A stretch of 57,432 nt of DNA from a virus: positions 1-57,432 of IMG/VR virus record IMGVR_UViG_3300035703_000111. The stretch is one strand, 5' to 3'. Positions 1 through 6,306 of this stretch are shown here, one piece after another (within the stretch, counting starts at the first letter, position 1; each line of letters opens with the position of its first letter). The notes under the pieces are model-generated. The model worked only from the letters and a program-made list of their open reading frames with translations. It ran no database searches and had not been told where the DNA came from. The translations under genes and the position numbers were made by a program.

Positions 1-1
1 A

Positions 2-361
2 ATGGATAACAATTTTCACGAAGTGTATAATGATGTTGAAAAAGCAATTGATTATGCTTTTAATGGACAATTTGTATTGAAGTTTTATGACTATCTAAAA
101 GTTCGTGGAACAAAAAAAGTTGAAGTTGATGAGTTTATCGAAAGTTCAACGGCCAATGAATTAAGTAATCTTGTAATGGATCTTGACGATTATCTTGAGG
201 GTGGTTCTGATGAAATACACAAACAACTTCGTGAAGGTTATGGACATATTCCAAAACCACAAGCAAGAAAAATCAGAAACTACTTGTATGGCATCCTAGA
301 AGATGCATGGAAATATAGTCATGACAAAAAACCAGGACGAAAGAAAAAGCAAACTAAATAA
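2..361 (+). CDS. Conserved hypothetical protein (119 aa)
   Basis: Not recognised. The protein is acidic and mostly helical, then ends in a strongly basic tail (KKPGRKKKQTK) that could contact nucleic acid. The ATG lies on base 2, so the ribosome site is outside the window and an upstream start cannot be excluded. It is the first of a run of small co-directional genes leading to speD. No catalytic motif or membrane segment is visible. Confidence 0.6.
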   Translation: MDNNFHEVYNDVEKAIDYAFNGQFVLKFYDYLKVRGTKKVEVDEFIESSTANELSNLVMDLDDYLEGGSDEIHKQLREGYGHIPKPQARKIRNYLYGILEDAWKYSHDKKPGRKKKQTK

Positions 362-458
362 CAGTGAACCCCAGATAAATCGGGGCGTTGAGTTATTACT
401 ACGCAATAGGAGGAGAAGATCAGAAAAACCAAAAACTTTTCAAGTAAAGTTTGGTAAA

Positions 459-527
459 ATGATCTCTCTGTTCCGAAGAGAGTTTCATTTCTTTATCGAC
501 TTTCACTTTGATATAAGGAAAAAATAA
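459..527 (+). CDS. Possible 22-aa peptide
   Basis: A short reading frame (begins MISLFRREFHFF, ends FDIRKK) in the gap between two larger genes. It is rich in Phe and Arg. The ribosome site is weak (TTTGG upstream); a strong GGAGGAGAAG lies about 40 bases further upstream with no good start next to it. A CTCTC/GAGAG inverted repeat sits over the start of the frame. Coding status is uncertain. Confidence 0.28.
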   Translation: MISLFRREFHFFIDFHFDIRKK

Positions 528-545
528 ACTCTCTGGAGAAGACAA

Positions 546-776
546 ATGCTAGCAGTAACTCTAACCATAGGAACACTGGTTTCAATCATGTTCTTTTTTG
601 TAGGAGGAGTAGTAGGATGGTTGGCAAAAGAACACTTCTACCAAACTCAACCAGTTTACACACACCCAGAGATGTTTGATTCAAATGGGAATGTAATACC
701 AGACGAAATTTTAGCAGTGAGATTTGAAAATGACTTCGAATACGACTACGACGAGGAAGAGGAAGACAACGACTGA
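546..776 (+). CDS. Small single-span membrane protein
   Basis: A 76-aa protein with one N-terminal hydrophobic segment (about residues 3-27, ending GGVVGWLAKEHF) and an extremely acidic C-terminus (DYDEEEEDND). This suggests a host inner-membrane anchor with an acidic cytoplasmic tail. CTGGAGAAG sits 6 bases before the ATG, a good ribosome site. The next gene overlaps its 3' end. Family not recognised; the membrane location is inferred from hydropathy. Confidence 0.65.
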   Translation: MLAVTLTIGTLVSIMFFFVGGVVGWLAKEHFYQTQPVYTHPEMFDSNGNVIPDEILAVRFENDFEYDYDEEEEDND

Positions 777-1311
777 AAACACAATTGAGTCCCTTCCTAT
801 AAATCCTTTTGTTTATGAAATTCTAGATCTTGCATCAAAGCAAAGATCTAATGCAAAGAAAGTAGAGGTGCTCAAAACTTATGAGCACGACTCGCTTAAA
901 ACAATCTTTATCTGGAACTTTGATGAGAGTGTAATTAGTCTTCTTCCAGAAGGTGATGTTCCTTATGCAAATGCAGAGGAGCAATCTGTTTATTCGGGAA
1001 CTCTATCAGATAATTTGAGAATGGAAGCTGCCGGAGGAGAATCTGCCACAGGTCAAGATCTTGATGGTAGAGGTAGAACTTCTCTTCGTAGAGAATACCA
1101 AAATCTTTATCACTATGTAAAAGGTGGTAATGCTGGACTTAATACTATTCGTCGTGAAATGATGTTTATTAATCTTCTCACAGGACTTCATCCTAAAGAA
1201 GCAGAAGTATTAATTCTTACAAAAGACAAGAAACTGACCGATAAATATAAGATAAGTTTCGAAAATGTCAAAGAAGCATATCCTGATATTCAATGGGGTG
1301 GCCGTTCATGA
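730..1311 (+). CDS. Conserved phage protein, DUF6433-like
   Basis: A 193-aa protein. After a Thr/Lys-rich start it has the pattern AFxxxLDLAS...KVEVLKxY, then FNFDESVxxLLPEGDVPY, a linker, and a C-terminal part with RREMMFINLLTGLHPKEAE. I recognise this layout from a widespread T4-like phage family of unknown function catalogued, as I recall, as DUF6433. It overlaps the preceding gene by 47 bases in another frame. The ATG at 730 is preferred to the TTG at 724. Its stop overlaps the next ATG (ATGA). Confidence 0.7.
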   Translation: MTSNTTTTRKRKTTTENTIESLPINPFVYEILDLASKQRSNAKKVEVLKTYEHDSLKTIFIWNFDESVISLLPEGDVPYANAEEQSVYSGTLSDNLRMEAAGGESATGQDLDGRGRTSLRREYQNLYHYVKGGNAGLNTIRREMMFINLLTGLHPKEAEVLILTKDKKLTDKYKISFENVKEAYPDIQWGGRS

Positions 1312-1646
1312 CCGTAGTTGTTGGAGAAGATGTAAAGATGGCAGAATACTCAGAAAATCAAAAACTTGTTCTGCCACATGAATATGGTTGTGAGATTCTT
1401 CTAGAAAAAACAACTTTATCTAAAGCAAAAGATCCTTCATTTCCAAGCGATGCTTATTTAATTTGGTATATTGTTGATGGAGAAAAGCATATTGATTTAA
1501 CTAGAACTGCAAAGAGAGTAAATCTATTTGACATGTACTACGATAAGTATGGTCCTGGAGCAGTTCAAAAAATTGATTTTGGATATGGTAGAGTGAACCC
1601 TAAACTTTGGGGATATAAACAACCTGAGAAAAAGAAAAAAAGATGA
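1308..1646 (+). CDS. Conserved hypothetical protein (112 aa)
   Basis: Not assigned to a family. Soluble, with aromatic-rich segments (DAYLIWYIVDGEKH, FDMYYDKYGPGA, IDFGYGRVNPKLWGY) and a Lys-rich end. The ATG at 1308 overlaps the upstream stop (ATGA), which suggests translational coupling. A second in-frame ATG at 1338 lies 11 bases after GGAG and could be the real start. The stop overlaps the next gene by four bases. Confidence 0.6.
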   Translation: MTVVVGEDVKMAEYSENQKLVLPHEYGCEILLEKTTLSKAKDPSFPSDAYLIWYIVDGEKHIDLTRTAKRVNLFDMYYDKYGPGAVQKIDFGYGRVNPKLWGYKQPEKKKKR

Positions 1647-1861
1647 GTGAAGGTTTTAAGGGATTTGCTGAATCAGCAGATGACAAGCAATTTAGACTTT
1701 ATATTAAAAATAGAGAAGTAAATAAACTTATCAAAGAATATAAGAAACTTAAAAAATATCAAAAATCATCTATTTTTGAAATTGAAAAACTTTCTGGACA
1801 AGAAACAAAAATAGATAAACTAATCAACCAATACGGGATAGACCCTGAAGCAATTGAATAA
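1643..1861 (+). CDS. Small Lys-rich hypothetical protein
   Basis: A 72-aa, probably helical protein (NREVNKLIKEYKKLKKYQKS) with a short acidic end. The start overlaps the stop of the upstream gene (ATGA) and its TAA shares a base with the speD ATG (TAATG), so it sits in a tightly coupled run ending in speD. No known family recognised. Confidence 0.6.
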   Translation: MSEGFKGFAESADDKQFRLYIKNREVNKLIKEYKKLKKYQKSSIFEIEKLSGQETKIDKLINQYGIDPEAIE

Positions 1862-2187
1862 TGGGAAAACATTATCTTCTAAATTTATATGGATGCTCGT
1901 TTGTTCTTCTGGACGACGAGCGTTGTCTTATTGACTTATTAGAAAACGCAGCAGCTGCAAGTGGTGCCACTGTGGTTCAGACTATCTCAAAGAAGTTTGA
2001 ACCACAAGGTGTTACTGTGATTTGCTTGTTGTCCGAAAGTCATATTAGCATTCATACTTGGCCTGAGGAAGGTAAGGCGGCAGTTGATGTTTATACTTGT
2101 GGTGATTGTAATCCTAAGATTGGTTGCGATATCATCATTCACCAACTTTGTGCCCAAGACCACACACTCAGTTACATTGAGCGGTAA
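1861..2187 (+). CDS. speD: S-adenosylmethionine decarboxylase proenzyme
   Basis: Makes decarboxylated AdoMet, the aminopropyl donor for spermidine synthesis. At 108 aa it matches the short bacterial class that self-cleaves to form a pyruvoyl cofactor. The signature ESHISIHTWPE is intact: Ser60 is the predicted pyruvoyl precursor, His65 the processing residue and Cys80 the proton donor (by comparison with the Thermotoga enzyme). No spermidine synthase is present in this window. speD is a known auxiliary gene of T4-like cyanophages. It is translationally coupled to the upstream small ORF (TAATG). Confidence 0.95.
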   Translation: MGKHYLLNLYGCSFVLLDDERCLIDLLENAAAASGATVVQTISKKFEPQGVTVICLLSESHISIHTWPEEGKAAVDVYTCGDCNPKIGCDIIIHQLCAQDHTLSYIER

Positions 2188-2194
2188 CTAAATA
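2187..2194 (+). promoter_or_regulatory. Late-promoter-like motif ACTAAATA
   Basis: An ACTAAATA octamer overlaps the speD stop and lies 20 bases before the next ATG. It differs from the T4 late element TATAAATA at two positions; position and spacing resemble the other late motifs here. Confidence 0.35.
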
Positions 2195-2214
2195 CACTAT
2201 ATCTGGAGAAGTAT

Positions 2215-2532
2215 ATGCTCTCTACTCAATATCGTTTGCGACTTGAAGCAATCTGTGAACGTATTGCAAAAAGTGAACCTGTAGAGTTGAGTGATATGAT
2301 TTGGGCAGAAAAACTTGCCAAATCAAATCGTTCTGCTGCAACAATTCTTAGGCAAGCAAGACGCCGTGCTGCTAATCCTAATATGACTGAAGATAGTCTT
2401 GATGGATTTATGAATGCTTTAGATTTGGGAGATCCCGATCCTTCCAATCATAGAAATAGATTTGATAGTCCTGATGATATTATTGACTTCTTTACTGGAG
2501 ATAAACCCGAAGATTGGAGACAGAGAGACTGA
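2215..2532 (+). CDS. Conserved hypothetical protein (105 aa)
   Basis: Not recognised by name. The N-terminal two thirds looks helical (LRLEAICERIAKSEPVEL, then RSAATILRQARRRAA), and the C-terminal third is acidic (DDIIDFFTGDKPEDW). A strong GGAGAAG ribosome site precedes the ATG. Its TGA overlaps the ATG of the following Cys-motif gene (TGATG), so the two are probably co-translated. Confidence 0.65.
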   Translation: MLSTQYRLRLEAICERIAKSEPVELSDMIWAEKLAKSNRSAATILRQARRRAANPNMTEDSLDGFMNALDLGDPDPSNHRNRFDSPDDIIDFFTGDKPEDWRQRD

Positions 2533-2735
2533 TGAAATCCTTTCAAGAGTTTTTATCCGAAGAAGAGAAATCTTCAAAAAAAACTGCAGGTTATATTAAC
2601 GAACCAAAAGGAAATGAGAAGTGTTCTAACTGCAATATGTGGAGACCACCTAATGCTTGCACTGCTGTAAGTGGAAAGATATCTCCTGATGGTTGGTGTA
2701 AGTGGCATCAATACGATAGAAAGAACCAAGATTAA
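2532..2735 (+). CDS. Small four-Cys protein, HiPIP-like motif
   Basis: A 67-aa protein with Cys spaced C-x2-C-x8-C-x12-C (KCSNCNMW, NACTAV, GWCKWH). The spacing and the GWC-x-W/H end resemble high-potential iron-sulfur proteins and related small phage proteins, so a metal or Fe-S site is likely. A HiPIP fold is inference from the motif alone; a zinc knuckle is the alternative. The start is coupled to the upstream stop (TGATG). Confidence 0.6.
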   Translation: MKSFQEFLSEEEKSSKKTAGYINEPKGNEKCSNCNMWRPPNACTAVSGKISPDGWCKWHQYDRKNQD

Positions 2736-2772
2736 GAAATAATAAAATTGGTATAACATTTTACAAACATAC

Positions 2773-2801
2773 TTGCATAGATATGATAGCAGGTCTATAA
2801 T
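2773..2801 (+). promoter_or_regulatory. sigma70-type promoter upstream of riboswitch
   Basis: TTGCAT (2773-2778), a 17-base spacer and TATAAT (2796-2801). Transcription would start about base 2808, exactly at the 5' edge of the glutamine riboswitch fold, which supports both calls. Confidence 0.75.
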
Positions 2802-2807
2802 GACCTT

Positions 2808-2902
2808 ACGTTCATCCAGGTAACTGGACGCAAGTAGGACGGCGGAACGGATCGTTCATTCGCTATTCGCAAATAGCGAACGCAAACCGCCCGAAGGAAC
2901 GG
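2808..2902 (+). ncRNA. Glutamine-II riboswitch (Downstream-peptide motif)
   Basis: The conserved elements of the cyanobacterial/cyanophage Downstream-peptide RNA are present in order: CGTTCAT opening P1, a TCCAG-GTAA-CTGGA hairpin (2815-2828), the GGACGcAAGTAGG core, a GGCGG/CCGCC helix (2841-2845 with 2887-2891), and CCGAAGGAACG closing P1 (CGTTC 2809-2813 with GAACG 2897-2901). This RNA class binds L-glutamine. Unusually, the GGCGG/CCGCC arm carries an extra 9-bp hairpin (2859-2867 with 2872-2880). The element lies between a sigma70 promoter and a short YRG-motif ORF, the usual position for this class. Confidence 0.88.
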
Positions 2903-2935
2903 GGCCTAAAAATCTCATTTCTTTGGAGCAAAACA

Positions 2936-3073
2936 ATGGCAAAAGTAGTATATCGTGGCATCGAATATGATACCCAGAAGCGTCTGGAGTATCAACAGCA
3001 AATGATGCAACAACCCCAACAGTACAACGAAACATATCGTGGTGTTAAGTTTACTAAGGAGGGACATAAGTGA
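2936..3073 (+). CDS. Riboswitch-controlled 45-aa peptide, DUF4278-like YRG motif
   Basis: This is the downstream peptide of the glutamine riboswitch. It has two copies of the short pattern YRGxxY/F (VYRGIEYD near the N-terminus, TYRGVKFT near the C-terminus) around a Gln-rich middle. Paired YRG motifs are typical of small cyanobacterial proteins I know as DUF4278; their function is unknown. TTTGGAG lies 7 bases before the ATG. The stop overlaps the next start (TGATG), beginning a chain of four coupled micro-ORFs. Confidence 0.8.
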   Translation: MAKVVYRGIEYDTQKRLEYQQQMMQQPQQYNETYRGVKFTKEGHK

Positions 3074-3171
3074 TGAAGAAACTTAATGTGCTTCAACTCA
3101 TTAAAGAGCAAAAGCAAAAAGAGCAACGTCGTTATCAAGCACTGCTTGTGAACGCAGGAGCAGGTAAGTGA
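3073..3171 (+). CDS. Micro-ORF, 32-aa basic helical peptide
   Basis: Begins MKKLNVLQLIKEQKQKEQ and ends NAGAGK. It is highly charged and probably one helix. It is coupled to the upstream peptide by TGATG, and AAGGAGGGA sits 8 bases before its ATG, a strong ribosome site. Its stop overlaps the GTG start of the next micro-ORF (GTGA). Function unknown. Confidence 0.6.
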   Translation: MKKLNVLQLIKEQKQKEQRRYQALLVNAGAGK

Positions 3172-3254
3172 TTGCTACGATTGCAGCTATTACTTGTGCA
3201 TCGACAGCATTCATTTATCTAATTTATTTTGAAGTTCTATTGCTAAACAAGTAA
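3168..3254 (+). CDS. Micro-ORF, 28-aa membrane peptide (GTG start)
   Basis: A GTG-initiated peptide with GGAG 7 bases upstream. Almost the whole sequence is one hydrophobic segment (IATIAAITCASTAFIYLIYF, then EVLLLNK), so it is a probable single-span membrane peptide. It overlaps the previous ORF by four bases and its TAA shares a base with the next ATG (TAATG). The unbroken overlaps with its neighbours are the best evidence that it is translated. Function unknown. Confidence 0.55.
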   Translation: MIATIAAITCASTAFIYLIYFEVLLLNK

Positions 3255-3409
3255 TGGAAAATTACCATTACCATTATGATGATATGGATAAGGACAGTAG
3301 AGGGCCTGCTTGTTATCTTTTAACATATAGAGGATGTCGATACTGGTCTTGTTACCGCATTCATCTAGTGGAATGGTTTGAAAAAATGTTTAAGTCAGAG
3401 GGGTCTTGA
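3254..3409 (+). CDS. Micro-ORF, 51-aa peptide with one YRG motif
   Basis: The last of the four coupled micro-ORFs. It starts with a His/Tyr-rich run (MENYHYHYDDMD) and contains TYRGCRYW, the same YRGxxY pattern as the first riboswitch peptide, followed by an amphipathic helix (HLVEWFEKMF). Three Cys are present. Its stop lies in the loop of the terminator hairpin and inside the next promoter's -35 box. Function unknown; a second DUF4278-like product is an inference. Confidence 0.55.
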   Translation: MENYHYHYDDMDKDSRGPACYLLTYRGCRYWSCYRIHLVEWFEKMFKSEGS

Positions 3410-3425
3410 CACTCCTCTTTTTTTT
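3397..3425 (+). terminator. Intrinsic terminator of the riboswitch operon
   Basis: AGAGGGG (3397-3403) pairs with CTCCTCT (3412-3418) around an 8-base loop, followed by an unbroken T run (3418-3425). The loop contains the TTGACA of the next promoter and the U tract lies in that promoter's spacer. Confidence 0.8.
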
Positions 3426-3434
3426 ATGTATAAT
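3406..3434 (+). promoter_or_regulatory. Consensus sigma70 promoter for the thyX operon
   Basis: TTGACA (3406-3411), a 17-base spacer and TATAAT (3429-3434), perfect hexamers. The first downstream ATG is at 3458. The promoter is superimposed on the preceding terminator. Confidence 0.9.
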
Positions 3435-3457
3435 TACCTTTGTTGAGGTTCATAAAG

Positions 3458-3637
3458 ATGGATAGAGAAAAGCTTAAGCTGATTGTCAAAAACCTTGAGT
3501 CTCTGGTAGAATGTCTAAAGTCAGAAGTTTATTCTGATGTAGATTCTTATAAAATGAACTACGAAGAGATTTCACAACACATTACTGATTACGACGAAGT
3601 ATTTTATGACGGAGATGACGATGGATACGCAGATTGA
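3458..3637 (+). CDS. Small acidic protein upstream of thyX
   Basis: A 59-aa, very acidic protein (end: YDEVFYDGDDDGYAD) with an amphipathic N-terminal helix (LKLIVKNLESLVECLK). It is the first gene after the consensus promoter at 3406. GAGG lies 9 bases before the ATG; an upstream TTG at 3440 was not chosen. Its 3' end overlaps the thyX start. No family recognised. Confidence 0.6.
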   Translation: MDREKLKLIVKNLESLVECLKSEVYSDVDSYKMNYEEISQHITDYDEVFYDGDDDGYAD

Positions 3638-4340
3638 TGAGTTTGAGTTTATGAAACCAGAAGTAAAACTCATTAGTGTTACGCCAGATGCAGAGAAGCA
3701 CATGGCATATTGTGCTAGGGTAAGTAATCCTGCTAATCAAGAAAACGAAAAGTTCTCTGGACTTCTGAAATATTGTATTCAACATCAACACTGGTCAATC
3801 TTCGAACAGGCAAGTATGACTGTTGAGATTAATACTACTCGTGGTATTGCAGCCCAGATCTTGCGTCATAGGTCTTTTACATATCAAGAATTTTCTCAAC
3901 GATATGCTGATACAAATCTTCTAAACAAAACTATTCCTCTTCCTGAACTTCGTCGTCAGGATGATAAGAACCGTCAGAACTCAATCGATGATATTCCTGA
4001 CTATCTGCGTCTGACTCTGACAGAAGACATCCGTGTTCATTTTGAGCACTCTCTACGCCTCTACAATCGCCTCCTGGAGAAAGGAGTGGCAAAGGAGTGT
4101 GCAAGGTTTGTACTGCCTCTGGCCACGCCCACACGCCTCTATATGACTGGCTCTGTAAGGTCATGGATCCACTACATTGATCTTCGTTCAGCACACGGTA
4201 CACAGAAAGAACATATGGAGATTGCAGAACTGGTACGTTGTATCTTTACCTGTCAGTTCCCTGCTGTATCTGAAGCACTTGGTTGGACTCGTGAAGGATG
4301 TTCTGAGTGTCCTGATGCACCTTCCATTACTATTGAATAA
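3621..4340 (+). CDS. thyX: Flavin-dependent thymidylate synthase
   Basis: Converts dUMP to dTMP using methylene-tetrahydrofolate, NADPH and FAD. The ThyX signature RHR-x7-S is complete (RHRSFTYQEFSQRY, about residues 78-91), and the substrate-binding C-terminal part (VRSWIHYIDLRSAHGTQKEHMEIA) is typical. Length (239 aa) fits the family. The ATG at 3621 was chosen because GGAG lies 6 bases upstream; ATGs at 3606 and 3615 are alternatives. It overlaps the preceding ORF. thyX is common in T4-like cyanophages and supports dNTP supply. Confidence 0.95.
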   Translation: MDTQIDEFEFMKPEVKLISVTPDAEKHMAYCARVSNPANQENEKFSGLLKYCIQHQHWSIFEQASMTVEINTTRGIAAQILRHRSFTYQEFSQRYADTNLLNKTIPLPELRRQDDKNRQNSIDDIPDYLRLTLTEDIRVHFEHSLRLYNRLLEKGVAKECARFVLPLATPTRLYMTGSVRSWIHYIDLRSAHGTQKEHMEIAELVRCIFTCQFPAVSEALGWTREGCSECPDAPSITIE

Positions 4341-4343
4341 ATA
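4336..4343 (+). promoter_or_regulatory. Late-promoter-like motif AATAAATA
   Basis: AATAAATA overlaps the thyX stop region and lies 25 bases before the TTG start of the next gene, the same spacing seen upstream of structural genes in this window. Confidence 0.4.
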
Positions 4344-4368
4344 TCTGCATATAAAATGGAGGTTTAAA

Positions 4369-4617
4369 TTGCCCACATATCCTGTAGTTAATAAAGAAAC
4401 TGGCGAACAGAAAGAAGTGACAATGAGTGTCCATGATTGGGACCAATGGAAACAGGACAATCCAAAATGGGAAAGAGATTGGTCTGATCCTACAACTTGC
4501 CCGGCAGCAGGAGAGATTGGAGAAGTATATGATCGTCTTAAGAAATCTCATCCTGGATGGAATGATGTTTTAAGAAAAGCATCAAAAGCACCCGGATCAA
4601 CTGTAAAACCAATTTGA
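4369..4617 (+). CDS. FmdB-like mini-protein (TTG start)
   Basis: An 82-aa protein starting at TTG (PTYPVVNKETGEQ). GGAGG sits 6 bases upstream, while the longer in-frame extension to 4177 runs through thyX and has no ribosome site. The opening PTYxxxNKxTGE...MSVxxWDQWKxDNPKWE resembles phage members of the FmdB family, but the paired Cys of the FmdB zinc ribbon are absent (only one Cys, in TTCPAAGE). Function unknown. It lies between thyX and phoH. Confidence 0.7.
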   Translation: MPTYPVVNKETGEQKEVTMSVHDWDQWKQDNPKWERDWSDPTTCPAAGEIGEVYDRLKKSHPGWNDVLRKASKAPGSTVKPI

Positions 4618-4623
4618 TAAAAT

Positions 4624-5382
4624 ATGCCTGCTAAGAAAAGAAACACTCCTCAAAATCCTGTTCCTTTTGGAATGAGTAATCGACAAATGAAAAGGAAAAA
4701 GCCAATCAGTCTTGATTTGATGAGGACAGTTGAACCTCTCACAAATAATCAAGAATTGCTATTTCAATCTTATAAGAAAGATCAGAACATCGTTGCATAT
4801 GGTGCTGCTGGTACAGGTAAGACATTCATCACTCTCTATAATGCATTGAAAGATGTATTGGATGAAAAAACTCCTTACGAAAAAATTTATATCGTTCGTT
4901 CTCTTGTAGCTACAAGAGAAATTGGATTTCTTCCTGGAGATCATGAAGATAAATCTTCTCTTTATCAGATTCCGTATAAGAATATGGTAAAGTACATGTT
5001 TGAAATGCCAGATGACTCTGCATTTGAGATGCTCTATGGCAATCTAAAAACACAAGGAACGATTAGTTTCTGGAGTACTTCTTTTATTCGCGGTACAACA
5101 CTTGACAATTGTATCATCATTGTTGATGAGTTTCAGAATTTAAATTTCCATGAGTTGGATTCAATCATCACTCGTGTTGGTGAAGATTCTAAGATTATGT
5201 TCTGTGGTGATGCAACACAATCTGACCTCGTAAAAACTGCGGAAAAGAATGGCATTATCGATTTCATGAGAATTCTAAATGTCATGCCTTCAATGGATGT
5301 TATTGAATTTGGTATTGAAGATATTGTTCGTTCAGGACTATGTAAGGAATATCTAATTGCAAAGTCGGAATTGAATCTATGA
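4624..5382 (+). CDS. phoH: PhoH-like P-loop ATPase
   Basis: A 252-aa PhoH-family nucleotide-binding protein. Walker A is GAAGTGKT (residues 60-67), Walker B is CIIIVDEFQNL (Asp168-Glu169), followed by the family signature RVGEDSKIMFCGDATQSDL. The N-terminus is basic (KKRNTPQNP...RQMKRKKP). phoH is a widespread cyanophage gene; its role, possibly RNA metabolism, is unresolved despite the historical link to phosphate. It overlaps the downstream nuclease gene (ATGA). Confidence 0.93.
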   Translation: MPAKKRNTPQNPVPFGMSNRQMKRKKPISLDLMRTVEPLTNNQELLFQSYKKDQNIVAYGAAGTGKTFITLYNALKDVLDEKTPYEKIYIVRSLVATREIGFLPGDHEDKSSLYQIPYKNMVKYMFEMPDDSAFEMLYGNLKTQGTISFWSTSFIRGTTLDNCIIIVDEFQNLNFHELDSIITRVGEDSKIMFCGDATQSDLVKTAEKNGIIDFMRILNVMPSMDVIEFGIEDIVRSGLCKEYLIAKSELNL

Positions 5383-6059
5383 CATTTATTCATCATAATT
5401 ATCTGGGTGACATTGAATTAGAATGCAAAACAACAGAAAGTATTCGTCTTTATAATCTTCCGAATGGTAACTGGGTTCCTTCTATTACTTCAGTTACCTC
5501 ATTTTATAATCGACAAATCTTTGTGAAGTGGAGACAAAGAGTTGGTATTGAAGAAGCAAATCGTATCACTAAAAAGGCAACAGCAAGAGGAACTGATTTT
5601 CACCAAGTTTGTCAAGATTACCTTGAAAACAAGGAATTAAACTGGGATGATTATCAACTCCTGACAAAACATATGTTCTTTCATGCAAAACCATATCTAG
5701 ATAAGATAAATAATATCCATGCGATCGAAAGAACACTCTATTCAGAATACTTAGGTCTAGCTGGTAGAGTCGATTGTATTGCAGAGTATGATGGAGAACT
5801 TGCTGTTATTGACTTTAAGACATCTGAAAAAATTAAACCCGAAGAGTGGATTGAAAATTACTTTGTTCAAGAAACATTCTATGCGGCTGCGTATTATGAA
5901 CTTACAGGTAAAGTAGTTAAAAAACTTATTACATTGATGGTCACTCCTGGTGGAGAAGTAAAAGTGTTTGACAAAAGAAACAAAGACGATTATATTAAGT
6001 TATTAGTTCGTTATATTAAAGAATTTGTACATCACAATACTGGGTCAAATGGAGAATGA
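5379..6059 (+). CDS. PD-(D/E)XK exonuclease (RecB/Cas4/MGME1-like)
   Basis: A 226-aa nuclease with the RecB-family motif order: GTDFH (residues 71-75), a conserved Glu (about E117 in IERTL), GRVD (129-132, catalytic Asp132) and IDFKT (145-149, Asp146 and Lys148), followed by an ExFYAAAYYE helix. This is the single-strand exonuclease-like family widely annotated as exonuclease in T4-like cyanophages. Its place directly before gp33 and gp59 fits DNA metabolism. It overlaps phoH upstream and gp33 downstream. Confidence 0.85.
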   Translation: MTFIHHNYLGDIELECKTTESIRLYNLPNGNWVPSITSVTSFYNRQIFVKWRQRVGIEEANRITKKATARGTDFHQVCQDYLENKELNWDDYQLLTKHMFFHAKPYLDKINNIHAIERTLYSEYLGLAGRVDCIAEYDGELAVIDFKTSEKIKPEEWIENYFVQETFYAAAYYELTGKVVKKLITLMVTPGGEVKVFDKRNKDDYIKLLVRYIKEFVHHNTGSNGE

Positions 6060-6306
6060 GTTAGAAAAGGTATTAGAAAGTAAATTTTTCTGCCCTTCTC
6101 GTTTTGCACAGGAGATTGAATCTTTAGTGCAAACAAATGAAGATATGAACTATATCGATGCGATTGTTTACTTTTGTGAGAAGAATAACATTGATGTAGA
6201 ATCGGTTCCTAAGTTGATTTCAAAACCACTGAAGGAAAAGATTAAATATGAAGCAATGGAACTTAACTTTCTAAAGAAAACTTCCCGTGCAAAATTGATT
6301 TTTTGA
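6049..6306 (+). CDS. gp33: Late transcription co-activator gp33
   Basis: An 85-aa homologue of T4 gp33, the factor that links host RNA polymerase (beta flap) to the sliding clamp and, with gp55, fires late promoters. The segment MNYIDAIVYFCEKNNIDVES followed by KLISKPLKEKIKYEAME lines up by eye with the T4 gp33 core (YLEATTAFLEENSIPE...IIEKIQSEAIDENLL). The N-terminus is shorter than T4's. The ATG at 6049 is preferred to the TTG at 6025; it overlaps the nuclease ORF by 11 bases. Its presence fits the many late-type motifs here. Confidence 0.82.
   Translation: MENELEKVLESKFFCPSRFAQEIESLVQTNEDMNYIDAIVYFCEKNNIDVESVPKLISKPLKEKIKYEAMELNFLKKTSRAKLIF

Noticed and set aside
3931-4203. 90-aa minus-strand frame inside thyX
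   Set aside because: Antisense to a clear ThyX coding sequence; no independent support.
4177-4368. N-terminal extension of the FmdB-like ORF into thyX
   Set aside because: It would overlap thyX by over 160 bases in another frame and has no ribosome site; TTG 4369 has GGAGG at good spacing.
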